From CALOCN01 sp942491735 (GTDB lineage: Bacteria > Eisenbacteria > RBG-16-71-46 > JABDJR01), in the NCBI GenBank assembly GCA_942491735.1, contig CALOCN010000014.1, forward strand, positions 1,240,001 to 1,304,000: a DNA stretch of 64,000 nucleotides. The letters are read 5' to 3'. The notes below the pieces were generated by a model. The model searched no databases, had not been told where the DNA came from, and worked only from the letters and a program-made list of their open reading frames with translations. Position numbers and translations under genes: made by a program. This document shows positions 8,965 to 17,925 of the stretch, one piece after another. Each line of letters opens with the position of its first letter. The stretch's first letter is position 1.

Positions 8965-9978
8965 ATGCGGTACGCGCCATGGCTAGTCGTACTGGGGTTT
9001 CTCGGGTTGGGGGCACTCCTGATCGCCATCCCGCCGGGAACCGCCCAACCCGGGGCGGATCGCACGGAGGGCTGCGCCACCTGTGCCGAAATGCTGGAGC
9101 GGGTCCCCGCCGACGAGCTGCACGAGCCGGCCCACGACTTCGCCTGCGCCGGATGTCATCATCCCCACGAGGAACGCACCCGCGCCCAGTGGCGTCAGAC
9201 CTGCTACACCTCGGATTGTCACCCACGTGCCTGGACCGAGACCGTGTTCCACCGGGTCGAGGCCGAGGTGTTCGTGGAGTGCATGAACTGCCACGTGCCC
9301 CATCGCTGGAGCGCGGATGGCGATGACTGCCAGTCCTGCCATGGCAACCTCGCCGGTCCGGCCGGGGATGTACCGGCACCCGGCGTGGCGGGCGCCGAGC
9401 GGTTCCCCCATGCCCGGCACCCGGACCTCGCGTGTCGTGAGTGTCACAGCACCACGGAGCGCCATGCCGCGCTGGTCATGACCGAGGTCGAGACCTGCAT
9501 GTCCTGTCACCATGGTCCCGAGGCCGGGGTGGATTGCGCGACCTGTCACGGCGGAGCGCTCACCGGAGTACGGCGGGTCAATGCCACCCTGGAGATTGCC
9601 GGAACGGAGTACACCCGCCGGTTGCCGTTCGATCACGCCCGTCACGCGGAGCTCCCCTGTGAACAGTGCCACGCCGGCGCCAACGCCCTGTCGGCGGGAG
9701 CGGACTGCGCGGGATGCCACGAGAACCACCACCGCGCCGAGGCGGACTGCGCGGTATGCCACAGCGGGCCGCCGGCCAATGCCCATGTCCTGGAAGTCCA
9801 CGCCGACCGGACCTGCGCCGGCAGCGGGTGTCATGGCGAGGGGAGCGGGGTGCTCGCCCTCGACTTCCGGCGCAACCAGTGTCTTTCCTGCCACGAGGCA
9901 CAGCAGGATCACGAGCCGGGTCTGAGTTGTGCCGGGTGTCACAAGCTGACCCCGGAATCCCGGAGGGACGGGCGATGA
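8965..9978 (+). CDS. Secreted 13-haem cytochrome c
   Basis: 337 residues with a signal peptide (residues 1-28, ending GTAQ). Eleven CXXCH motifs (CAGCH, CMNCH, CQSCH, CRECH, CMSCH, CATCH, CEQCH, CAGCH, CAVCH, CLSCH, CAGCH) plus two CX4CH (CYTSDCH, CAGSGCH) predict thirteen haems, one per 26 residues, so it is almost all haem-packing with little other fold. An N-terminal CATCAE lacks the His and should not bind haem. Paired HARH/CXXCH spacing recalls the doubled CXXCH and c7/c3-like modules. It overlaps the barrel gene by 4 bases, so tight co-expression is expected. Probable partner of the barrel. Confidence 0.86.
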   Translation: MRYAPWLVVLGFLGLGALLIAIPPGTAQPGADRTEGCATCAEMLERVPADELHEPAHDFACAGCHHPHEERTRAQWRQTCYTSDCHPRAWTETVFHRVEAEVFVECMNCHVPHRWSADGDDCQSCHGNLAGPAGDVPAPGVAGAERFPHARHPDLACRECHSTTERHAALVMTEVETCMSCHHGPEAGVDCATCHGGALTGVRRVNATLEIAGTEYTRRLPFDHARHAELPCEQCHAGANALSAGADCAGCHENHHRAEADCAVCHSGPPANAHVLEVHADRTCAGSGCHGEGSGVLALDFRRNQCLSCHEAQQDHEPGLSCAGCHKLTPESRRDGR

Positions 9979-11426
9979 AACGGGGATGGTGGCTGGCGGG
10001 GGTCTGGCTGGCGCTTTGGGCCCAGGACGCAACGGCCCAGGGCGTACGGGGGGATGTCCGGTTCATTGGGTCCTTCCTGCAGTATCGGGTCCTGGAACGA
10101 CACTCGGTGCCCGATTCCGAAACACCCGGGGAGGGTACGGACCAGGTGCTTCCCGACGGCACGCCGGTCACCTGTGTTCCGGGCCTCGACTGCTACTGGT
10201 ACGAGGCGGGAGGGGTGAGTTGGGGAACCCCGTTCACCCAGGAACTGCGGCTCACCGCGTGGCCGGGGTATCGCGGGCTCTCCTTCCGGGCCGCGCTGCG
10301 GTCCCGCATGGGGAGCGACAGCTTCTGGCCCCGCAGCAGCGAGGAGATCGAGGCGGTGGACCTCCACCTCGACTTCCAACGACCCCAGTACCGGGTGCGC
10401 CTGGGAAGAGTGCAGCGTGGAGGGGGCCTTGGGGTGTACTTCTTCGATGGAGGCACCGTGCAGTGGCGCCCGGGAACGGTGTTCCGCATCGAGGCCTTCG
10501 GGGGGCGCAGCCGGGCCCGGGTCATCAACCAGCCCCGGACCGGTGAGCTGCTGGCGGAGGTGGAGGAGCGGCCGCCCGGATCGCCGAGCGTGCTCCTGGG
10601 GGCCGAGGCGTGGGTCCAGGTGGGACGCGTGTTCTCGGCCAGTGCCATCTATCAGCGCGAACGGAGAACGGACGGCTACGGGCTCTACAGTGAGCGGACC
10701 GGTCTGGACCTCTCCTGGCGTCCGGGACGGATCTCCGTGGAGGCCTCCACCGACCTGGATCTGGCCTACGGCCACATGAACGACGGCCGGGTGCGGGTGA
10801 GTGGGCCGCTGGGTGCCCGGCTCCGCGCCACCGGAGCCGTTCGGTACTATCGGCCCTTCCTGGAGTTGTGGACCATCTGGGGGGCCTTCTCGCCGGTAGG
10901 GTACGCGGAGGGTCTCGGCTCACTCACCTGGACCGCCACCTCCCGGTGGACATTCGAGGGCGGAGGGGCGTATCGCACCTACGAGGAAACCAACGCCGGG
11001 GCCGAGTTTCTTCCCATCGAGGAACAGGGCTGGCGCGCGTTCGGGGAAGCCCGCTATGCCCACGGACCGTGGTCCGGTTTTATCCGGGCAGCCCGGGTCA
11101 CCGGGGGCGCGGACCGGGCGAGCCTCGACATCGGAGGCCGTCGCGTGTTGGGACGCGGAGTCCAACTGGGGGCCTTCGCCGTGGCCACGGAGCGCAGCAT
11201 CGAGTACCGATTCGGAAAGGGCACCACCCTGGGCCTGGGGGTCGAAGGCAGGGTCCCCATGGGATCGGTGGACCTGGACGCCTCGGTGGGTTTCTACCGC
11301 CATGGGTTCCAGGATCGACCCGGGTTCGATGACTATGACCAATGGCGCCTGCGTTTTGCCGGAACCTGGCGATTCGGGTCGGAGCCCCGTGCGACCCAGC
11401 CCACCCTGGGGAGGCCGGTCCAATGA
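9975..11426 (+). CDS. Outer-membrane beta-barrel of the porin-cytochrome operon
   Basis: 483 residues. ATG 9975 (GGAGG upstream) gives a signal peptide ending ATAQ. The mature part is rich in alternating aromatic/charged strands (RVRLGRVQRGGGLGVYFF, WTFEGGGAYRTYEE, VQLGAFAVATERSIEYRF) and ends in W-R-F-containing strands, as in large outer-membrane barrels. It lies between two multihaem genes with 4-base overlaps on both sides, which is the layout of porin-cytochrome conduits (MtrB/PioB, Geobacter porin of Pcc). No sequence signature of MtrB such as an N-terminal CXXC is visible, so only the function is inferred. Confidence 0.75.
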   Translation: MKRGWWLAGVWLALWAQDATAQGVRGDVRFIGSFLQYRVLERHSVPDSETPGEGTDQVLPDGTPVTCVPGLDCYWYEAGGVSWGTPFTQELRLTAWPGYRGLSFRAALRSRMGSDSFWPRSSEEIEAVDLHLDFQRPQYRVRLGRVQRGGGLGVYFFDGGTVQWRPGTVFRIEAFGGRSRARVINQPRTGELLAEVEERPPGSPSVLLGAEAWVQVGRVFSASAIYQRERRTDGYGLYSERTGLDLSWRPGRISVEASTDLDLAYGHMNDGRVRVSGPLGARLRATGAVRYYRPFLELWTIWGAFSPVGYAEGLGSLTWTATSRWTFEGGGAYRTYEETNAGAEFLPIEEQGWRAFGEARYAHGPWSGFIRAARVTGGADRASLDIGGRRVLGRGVQLGAFAVATERSIEYRFGKGTTLGLGVEGRVPMGSVDLDASVGFYRHGFQDRPGFDDYDQWRLRFAGTWRFGSEPRATQPTLGRPVQ

Positions 11427-12814
11427 GAGCCGCCCTGCTCCTCGTGCTGGCCCTGCTGCTTGCCGCCCCGTTTGTCTCCCGCCTTCCTGCCCAGGAGTCT
11501 CCCGAACCGTTCCCCCATGATGCCCATGCCGGTCTGTTCCCCAACTGCACCGCGTGCCACGCCGGGGTGGCGGGGGGTGACCTTGCTCGCACCTACACCG
11601 TGACCGTCGCGGAGTGCGCCGCCTGCCACGACGGAGCGCGCCTCGATACGGTCCTCTGGGACGTTCCGCCCCGGACGGCAAGCAACCTCCGTTTCGAGCA
11701 CGAGGTCCACATGGCGGTTCCGGACATGAGCTGCGCCACGTGCCACGGCGGGGGAGAGACCCGGATGGAGGTACAACCGGTGACCCGCGATGCGTGCCTG
11801 GAGTGCCACGGGGTGGCGCAGCACCTGGCCCCGGAGACCGACTGCTCGACCTGTCACGTTCCCCTGGTCCGGGCAGTGGACCTGCCGGCGCAGCGCATTG
11901 CCGGGTTCCCCCAGCCGGAGGGCCACGCTTCCTCGGGGTTCCTGCTGAGCCACGGAAAGGATGCCGCCGAACGCACCCGCCAGTGCGCGGTCTGTCACTC
12001 CCGTGATCTCTGCGAGACCTGTCATCTCAATGCGGATCGCCTGGCCAGCGTGCGGGACCTGGGTTACGACGATCGGGTGCACTCCCTGCTTGCGGGGCGG
12101 GAGGGCGCCTGGCCCGCGCCCGCGTCCCACCAGGACAACCAGTGGCTGGCCGGGGGACACGGCATCGCCGCGGTCGCGGCCGGTGAGACCTGCGCCAACT
12201 GTCATGTCCAGTCGAGTTGCGATGGATGCCACGGGGTCATTCCGCCTCCCGGCCGGGACACATTGCCCTTGTCCCGTGAAGGCGGGCCCACCGGTATCAC
12301 CCTCGCCGAGGCATTCCCTCCCCAACACGTCCCGGGGTTCGATGTCGCCCATTCGGTGATCGCGGCCAGTCGCTCCATGGATTGCATGGCCTGCCACACC
12401 GAGGCCTATTGCGAGGATTGCCACTACGCACCGTCGAGACCCGGGTTCCACCCGGCCAACTACCTCGACCGCCACGAGGCCGACGCCTACGCACGGGACA
12501 GCAACTGCGCGGACTGCCACTCACAGGAAGTCTTCTGCCGCAGTTGTCATCTGCAGACCGGTCTGGCCCCGACCGATCCCCGGACCGCCTCCTACCACGA
12601 GGCCTACGGCGGATACTGGCTCATTGCCCACGGCCAGGCGGCGCGACAGGAGATGGAGACCTGCGCGAGTTGCCACCAGCAGAACGACTGCCTCAAGTGC
12701 CACTCTCAGACCGGCTGGGGAGTGAACCCTCACGGGCCGGGCTTCGACGCGGACCGGCTGGGGGACCTGGCGCCGGGGATGTGCGCCTCCTGTCACGTGA
12801 CCGGTCCCCGCTGA
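11423..12814 (+). CDS. Secreted 16-haem cytochrome c
   Basis: 463 residues from ATG 11423 (GAGG upstream, 4-base overlap with the barrel gene). The signal peptide ends LPAQ. I count sixteen CXXCH motifs: CTACH, CAACH, CATCH, CLECH, CSTCH, CAVCH, CETCH, CANCH, CDGCH, CMACH, CEDCH, CADCH, CRSCH, CASCH, CLKCH, CASCH. Several come as close pairs (SRDLCETCH after CAVCH; CEDCH after CMACH), the typical packing of nanowire-like multihaem proteins. Last gene of the run. Whether it lies in the periplasm or outside the cell cannot be told; there is no lipobox. Confidence 0.87.
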   Translation: MRAALLLVLALLLAAPFVSRLPAQESPEPFPHDAHAGLFPNCTACHAGVAGGDLARTYTVTVAECAACHDGARLDTVLWDVPPRTASNLRFEHEVHMAVPDMSCATCHGGGETRMEVQPVTRDACLECHGVAQHLAPETDCSTCHVPLVRAVDLPAQRIAGFPQPEGHASSGFLLSHGKDAAERTRQCAVCHSRDLCETCHLNADRLASVRDLGYDDRVHSLLAGREGAWPAPASHQDNQWLAGGHGIAAVAAGETCANCHVQSSCDGCHGVIPPPGRDTLPLSREGGPTGITLAEAFPPQHVPGFDVAHSVIAASRSMDCMACHTEAYCEDCHYAPSRPGFHPANYLDRHEADAYARDSNCADCHSQEVFCRSCHLQTGLAPTDPRTASYHEAYGGYWLIAHGQAARQEMETCASCHQQNDCLKCHSQTGWGVNPHGPGFDADRLGDLAPGMCASCHVTGPR

Positions 12815-12838
12815 CTTCCCGGGAAACTCCGGCCGGCA

Positions 12839-14047
12839 TCAGTTGAGCCAGCGCTGCCCGATGTTGAACTCCAGATAGTCCGATGTGTTGAACCCATGGA
12901 AGCGTACGTTGAGTCCCACGAAGGTATCGGGGAGGACGTGGTACTTGATCCCCAGGCGCTGGTAGAACGGGGGGAGTGAACCATCGAAGTCCTTGCGCAG
13001 CACCTGGTATCCGAGCTGGAGCAGGATGCTGCCCCGGTCGATGATCTGCTCGTAGCCGCCCCATAGGCCCAGCGCCATCTTGTCGAGGGTCGAGGTGGTC
13101 ACATCATCGACCTCCCCGTCCGATGCGTCGATCTGGGCTCCCACCGAGGCATCGTAGGTCACGTCGATACCCCCGCCGAACTTGGACATGTACCCGACCT
13201 GGCGATTCACGCCGGCTTGCAGGTTGAAAACGGCGTAGTCCACGTTCTTGTACTTGTTGATGACGTCGGAGCTCTCGGTGTCGAAGTTGATGTTGTTGAT
13301 TCCGCCCCCCGCCGCAACGAGGAACTCCCACACCGCATCGAACGGCGGCAACGAACGCTTCCCGGGCAGGGTGGGGCGACCCGAGCCCAGTCGATAGGTG
13401 AGCCCAAGGGAGCCCCCCACCTGGTTGATCCCCAGGTTGGGCTTCTTGGTGCCTCCGTTGGAGAAGTGGCTCCCCTTGATCCCCGCATCGATATCCCAAT
13501 GGTTTCCCAGGCCCCACGAGAACACCGCCCCGGCATCGATGAATATGCTGCGGAACGCGCCGATGGCGATGTTGTTGGGATTGCTGATGGGGTCCCACGG
13601 CTTCCAGTCGTCGGAGAGGCCCAGACCCAGCTCGACCGAGACCTTGGTGTGACTGTTGAAGTGCTTGATGGGCCAAAGAAAGAAGCCGTACAGGGCACTG
13701 GGGTTTCCGATCTCGTCCTGGAACTCGAAGTAGTCCCCCCCGAAGAAGCCGATCCCGTAGGCGGGAAAGTTGTAGAGGTGCTGCCAGGGATGGGCGCCGT
13801 CGGTCTGCCAACCGAACTCGATGCGCGCGGATTGGAACGCCTCGATGGGCTCGCCCCGCTTGTTGCTCCCCTTTACGAAGTCGTTGGAGGGGAGGACGTG
13901 CCCTCCCTGGTACGAGCCGCGCAGGAAATGGGTCTTGCCGGTCGCGGTGCTATCGGGCCACCCGGGGAGATCTCCGTGCGCGTTGGAGGCACCGCAGAGG
14001 AGGGTCAGGCTGAGCAGCAGGGTGCGACCAACGAGGTGCACTTTCAT
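12839..14047 (-). CDS. PagL-like acyloxyacyl hydrolase / lipid A 3-O-deacylase family protein
   Basis: 402 residues with signal peptide (to about 24). The motif GSH194FS196NGG...PNLGIN matches the catalytic His-Ser of PagL (H-x-S-N-x-G). The protein is longer than Pseudomonas PagL (about 170 residues); C-terminal strands ending IGQRWLN suggest an outer-membrane barrel. Predicted to remove an acyl chain from lipid A and so remodel the outer membrane. Convergent with the cytochrome operon, 24 bases away. The extra barrel length leaves room for another substrate. Confidence 0.65.
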   Translation of the reverse strand: MKVHLVGRTLLLSLTLLCGASNAHGDLPGWPDSTATGKTHFLRGSYQGGHVLPSNDFVKGSNKRGEPIEAFQSARIEFGWQTDGAHPWQHLYNFPAYGIGFFGGDYFEFQDEIGNPSALYGFFLWPIKHFNSHTKVSVELGLGLSDDWKPWDPISNPNNIAIGAFRSIFIDAGAVFSWGLGNHWDIDAGIKGSHFSNGGTKKPNLGINQVGGSLGLTYRLGSGRPTLPGKRSLPPFDAVWEFLVAAGGGINNINFDTESSDVINKYKNVDYAVFNLQAGVNRQVGYMSKFGGGIDVTYDASVGAQIDASDGEVDDVTTSTLDKMALGLWGGYEQIIDRGSILLQLGYQVLRKDFDGSLPPFYQRLGIKYHVLPDTFVGLNVRFHGFNTSDYLEFNIGQRWLN

Positions 14048-14057
14048 CCCGGGGTAC

Positions 14058-15224
14058 CTACCGAGGGTCGGTTTCCCGGACCGTCACCTTCTGCTTGGCC
14101 ACACGCAGCGAGATCCCGCCGTCATAGAGGCGGCCCAGCTCGTCACCGACCATGCGGGCGCGCCAGCCCTTGGCCAGCGCGGGAGCATCTCCCTCACGCC
14201 CCCCGGAGAGCCACTCGACCAGCCTGGCCACGTCCTTCTGGGTGCCCAGGTAGGAAACGGCAATGGCGTTCTCGCGGGCCCGCTTGCGCAGGAGAACCGA
14301 GATGAGGTCGCCCACCAGGGCGTCCTCGGGATCCTCCCGCTTGCCCTTGGGCAGACGGGGCAGTTCGTCCTCGGGGATGGCCATGCCCAGCCGCACGCAC
14401 TCGATCAACTGCTCCCCGCTGCGTTCCAGTTCCCGGGGGTGCAGACGCCGCAGCGGTTTCAGGTCCCGGACCGACTCCGGTCGGCGGGACGCCACCTCCA
14501 CCAGGACGTCGTCCGGCACCACACGTTGGCGCGGAAGATCCCGCTCCGCCGCGGTCTCCTCCCGCCATCGGCCCAGCTCCCGCAGGAGGCCGAGCCCGCG
14601 TCGGTTCAGGGTCCGCCACCCCGACACTTTCTGGTAGATCGTCTCCCGGTTCACCGAGAAGGTGGTTGCGTCCTCGTAGAAGGTGAGCTCTTCACGGAGC
14701 CAGGTCGACCGCTCGCCGGAGCTCAGCTTGGCGTCGAGCTGGGCCTTCATCCCATGGAGGTAGCGCACATCGTTGAGCGCGTACTCCACCTGCGCCTCGC
14801 GCAGGGGGCGTTGACCCCAGTCGGTGATGCGTTCGTGCTTCTGCAACCGCACCCCCAGCAGGCGCTGGACGAGGGCCGCGTAGCCCACCTGTTCCCCCAG
14901 CCCGACCAGGGCCGCCGCAACCTGGGTGTCGTAGAGATTGGCCGGGGTGGTGCCGGTCGCGTTGTAGAAGATCTCCGCGTCCTGACGCCCGGCATGCACG
15001 ATCTTGGTCAGGGACGGGTCGGCGATGAGGTCCCAGATGGGCGTGAGGTCGTTCAGGGCAAGGGGATCCACGGCCACCGCTTCGTCCGGGGTGCCCAGTT
15101 GCAGGAGCTGCAGCTTGGGCCAGTAGGTGCGCTCGCGTTGGAACTCCATGTCGAAGCCGAACGTGCCCGCGGATCGCAGGCGTTCGGCCAGTGCCCGTAC
15201 GTCGTCAAGTCGAGTCAACACCAT
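14058..15224 (-). CDS. rnd: Ribonuclease D
   Basis: 388 residues. 3'-5' exoribonuclease that trims tRNA precursors. The DEDDy exonuclease domain shows D25 and E27 in FGFDMEFQRE, a third Asp in NLYDTQVAAAL, and the Tyr/Asp in EYALNDVRYL. An HRDC domain follows (VPDDVLVEVASRRPESVRDL), then a second C-terminal helical part. One base separates its start from the stop of the upstream fadE-like gene. Confidence 0.9.
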   Translation of the reverse strand: MVLTRLDDVRALAERLRSAGTFGFDMEFQRERTYWPKLQLLQLGTPDEAVAVDPLALNDLTPIWDLIADPSLTKIVHAGRQDAEIFYNATGTTPANLYDTQVAAALVGLGEQVGYAALVQRLLGVRLQKHERITDWGQRPLREAQVEYALNDVRYLHGMKAQLDAKLSSGERSTWLREELTFYEDATTFSVNRETIYQKVSGWRTLNRRGLGLLRELGRWREETAAERDLPRQRVVPDDVLVEVASRRPESVRDLKPLRRLHPRELERSGEQLIECVRLGMAIPEDELPRLPKGKREDPEDALVGDLISVLLRKRARENAIAVSYLGTQKDVARLVEWLSGGREGDAPALAKGWRARMVGDELGRLYDGGISLRVAKQKVTVRETDPR

Positions 15225-15225
15225 A

Positions 15226-17685
15226 TCAAGCTGATTCCCGTCCCGAGAGTTCGTCCGTTTGGTTCAAGGCGGCATCGCGCGCGAAGTACGCCGGGGGAAA
15301 GTCGTCCACCTGGATGGCGTCGTCGCGGGCCGCATCGGCGGCGCGGACCAGTTCCGCCTCGGGCTCGGAGATGAGCCCCGCCTCCAACGCGGCATCCACC
15401 ATAACCGCTCGGGGGCCCGGTTGGACACGGCCGGATTTGACCAGCGCGGCCAGCTTGGCCAGGACGGGACGGGCCGCCACCACGCAGGCGAGCGCCGCCT
15501 CCAGTCGTCCCAGACCGGGATCCGCGGCATCGGGGACAAAGATGTCCGAGGTCAGGCGCTCCCATAGCGACCCGCCAAAGAGGAGGGCCTGCGCGACCTC
15601 GCCGCTGAGGGCGTCGCTGGGGGGGCGTCGCCGGGCGCCCAGGGGAAAGACGATCGCGCGCAGTTTCAGGCGCACGGCCCGGTTGGGGAAGTTGTCGATG
15701 ACTCCAGCCAACGACTGCTGGACCTGGAACAGGCCGTACTCGCAAGCCCAGCGGGCGGCGGGCAGATCGGTCTCGGAGTGCCCTTCATCCACGAACCGTT
15801 TGAGGGCGGCCGAGGTGAGATACAACCAGGCAAAGGCTTCCGCCATCCGTCCGCTCAGCATCTCCATTCGCTTGAGCCGGGCCCCGAGGACCAGCATGGC
15901 CACATCCGACATCACGGTGAAGGCGGCGCTGAACCGGGAGAGTTCCCCGAAGTACGCCTGCAGGGGCCCCCCGAGAGCGGGGCGAGCGAGGCGACCGCCG
16001 GTCAGTCCCAGCAGCCAGGACCTCACCCCGTTGGTGTACACGAAACCCACATGGCCAAAGAACGCCGCGTCGAACCCGGCGAGATCCCGCTTGGTGACGG
16101 CGTGGATCTCCCTCAGAACGAAGGGGTGACAACGGATCGCCCCCTGCCCGAACACGATCAGGCTCCGGGTCAGGATATTCGCCCCTTCCACCGTGATGCC
16201 GATGGGGAGGGCCATGTAGCCGTTGGCCAGGGTATTGCGCGGCCCGCGACTGATGCCGGCCCCCCCGAGGATGTCCATGGCGTCGTTGGTGGCCAGGCGG
16301 TTGGACTCGGTGAGCCAGGCCTTGACCACGGCGGAGATCACGGCCGGCTTTTCCCCCGCGTCCACCGCGCCGGCGGTCAGGACCCGCGCCGCGCCGGTGA
16401 AGTAGGTCAGACCGGCGATGCGGGCCAGACGTTCCTGGATCCCCTCGAACCGGCCGATGGGCAGCTTGAACTGCTCGCGGACCGACGCGTAGGCCCCGGT
16501 GACCCGCAGGGCGGCCTCGGTTCCGCCGGTGGCCAACGCGGGGAGCGAGATGGACCGCCCCGCGGCCAGCGACTCCATGAGCATGCGCCAGCCCTGTCCC
16601 GCCATGGAGGGGCCGCCGATGATCGCGTCCACCGGAACAAAGACGTCGTGTCCGCGGGTGGGCCCGTTGAGGAACGGGGTGTGCAACGGGTCGTGTCGTT
16701 GTCCCGTCTCGACTCCCGGAAGGTTTGCCGGGACGAGCGCGACCGTAATGCCCAGATCTTCCGGGCCCCCGAGAAGTCCTTCGGGGTCGCGAAGGCGGAA
16801 GGAGAGCCCGATGATCGTGGCCACCGGCGAGAGGGTGATGTAGCGCTTGTCCCAGTTGAGGCGGATGCCCAGGACCTCACGGCCGTCCCGGGTCTCGCGG
16901 CAGACCACACCGTGGCTCGTGCCGGACGCGGCGTCGCTTCCCGCGCCGGGTTCGGTGAGCGCGAAGCAGGGAATTTCTTCCCCCCGGGCGAGGCGGGGGA
17001 GAAAGTGCTGCTTCTGATCCTCGGTTCCGTAGTGCAGGAGGAGCTCGGCGGGGCCCAGCGAGTTGGGGACCATGGCAGTGACCGATGCGGCCACGCTTCG
17101 GCTCGAGAGCATGGTGATCACCGCCGAGTGCGCGGCGGCAGAAAACCCGAGCCCGCCGTAGGTCTCGGGAATGATCATCCCCAGGAACCGATGCCGCTTG
17201 AGGAAGTCCCAGACTTCCGGGGGAAGATCCCCGGCCCGGGTGATGGCAAAGTCGTCGAGGAGCGCGCACAGTTCGCGGGTGGGCCCTTCCACGAAGCGCC
17301 GTTCGCGATCGGTGAGGGGTTGCGGATGAAACGCGGCCAGCTTGTCCCAGTCGGGGCGCCCCGAGAACAGATCCCCGTCCCACCACACCGTGCCCGCTTC
17401 CAGGGCTACACGCTCGGTCTCGCTGATCCGGGGAAGCATTCCGGAGACCCATCGCATGACGTGGCCGGTGACCAGGCCCTGGCGCAGGGAGGGGATGCCG
17501 AAGACCACCGCGGCCGCGCCGTAGAGAGCGACGCAGGGGACGAACAGCACGGGATAGGCCGCGCCGGACATCATCCACGCGGCCAGACCGATTCCGACCG
17601 GAACGACCCAGCCCAGGTAGGGGCGGCCCCGGTACAGAAGCGTGACGCATGTCGCAACCATGGCCAGAATGATCAAAAACGACAT
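15226..17685 (-). CDS. fadE: Acyl-CoA dehydrogenase, long FadE type
   Basis: 819 residues, matching E. coli FadE (814) rather than the usual 380-residue enzymes. Residues 1-60 hold two hydrophobic segments, then the acyl-CoA dehydrogenase core: IPETYGGLGFS, CFALTEPGAGSDAAS (FAD/substrate loop), QFKLPIGRFEGIQERLARIAG and GGAGISRGPRNTLANGYMALPI. A long C-terminal helical extension follows. It catalyses the first oxidation of fatty-acid beta-oxidation. ATG 17685 has GGGAGA upstream; the frame stays open above it without homology. Divergent from the Nfu gene. Confidence 0.92.
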   Translation of the reverse strand: MSFLIILAMVATCVTLLYRGRPYLGWVVPVGIGLAAWMMSGAAYPVLFVPCVALYGAAAVVFGIPSLRQGLVTGHVMRWVSGMLPRISETERVALEAGTVWWDGDLFSGRPDWDKLAAFHPQPLTDRERRFVEGPTRELCALLDDFAITRAGDLPPEVWDFLKRHRFLGMIIPETYGGLGFSAAAHSAVITMLSSRSVAASVTAMVPNSLGPAELLLHYGTEDQKQHFLPRLARGEEIPCFALTEPGAGSDAASGTSHGVVCRETRDGREVLGIRLNWDKRYITLSPVATIIGLSFRLRDPEGLLGGPEDLGITVALVPANLPGVETGQRHDPLHTPFLNGPTRGHDVFVPVDAIIGGPSMAGQGWRMLMESLAAGRSISLPALATGGTEAALRVTGAYASVREQFKLPIGRFEGIQERLARIAGLTYFTGAARVLTAGAVDAGEKPAVISAVVKAWLTESNRLATNDAMDILGGAGISRGPRNTLANGYMALPIGITVEGANILTRSLIVFGQGAIRCHPFVLREIHAVTKRDLAGFDAAFFGHVGFVYTNGVRSWLLGLTGGRLARPALGGPLQAYFGELSRFSAAFTVMSDVAMLVLGARLKRMEMLSGRMAEAFAWLYLTSAALKRFVDEGHSETDLPAARWACEYGLFQVQQSLAGVIDNFPNRAVRLKLRAIVFPLGARRRPPSDALSGEVAQALLFGGSLWERLTSDIFVPDAADPGLGRLEAALACVVAARPVLAKLAALVKSGRVQPGPRAVMVDAALEAGLISEPEAELVRAADAARDDAIQVDDFPPAYFARDAALNQTDELSGRESA

Positions 17686-17925
17686 AAACTGTCTCCCCGG
17701 CGTGAGATGGGACCCCTGAGGAATCCATCGGCCGGATCCCGGTCCCGCTTCAGGAGGAATCCCCTGCGGCGGATCGGGTAAACCCATGGGAGACGGCGGG
17801 ATGACCAAACGATCCCAGGATCGCCGCCCCGCAGGGAGCCAGCGTGGCGCCCGTCGCGGCTTTCGCCATGGATCTCCATGGTACCCACCCCTCGCCCGGG
17901 ATACCTCCCAGGGCACGGAGACATA

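Noticed and set aside
15778..17781. A 667-codon plus-strand reading frame
   Set aside because: Antisense to fadE, which has full family motifs.
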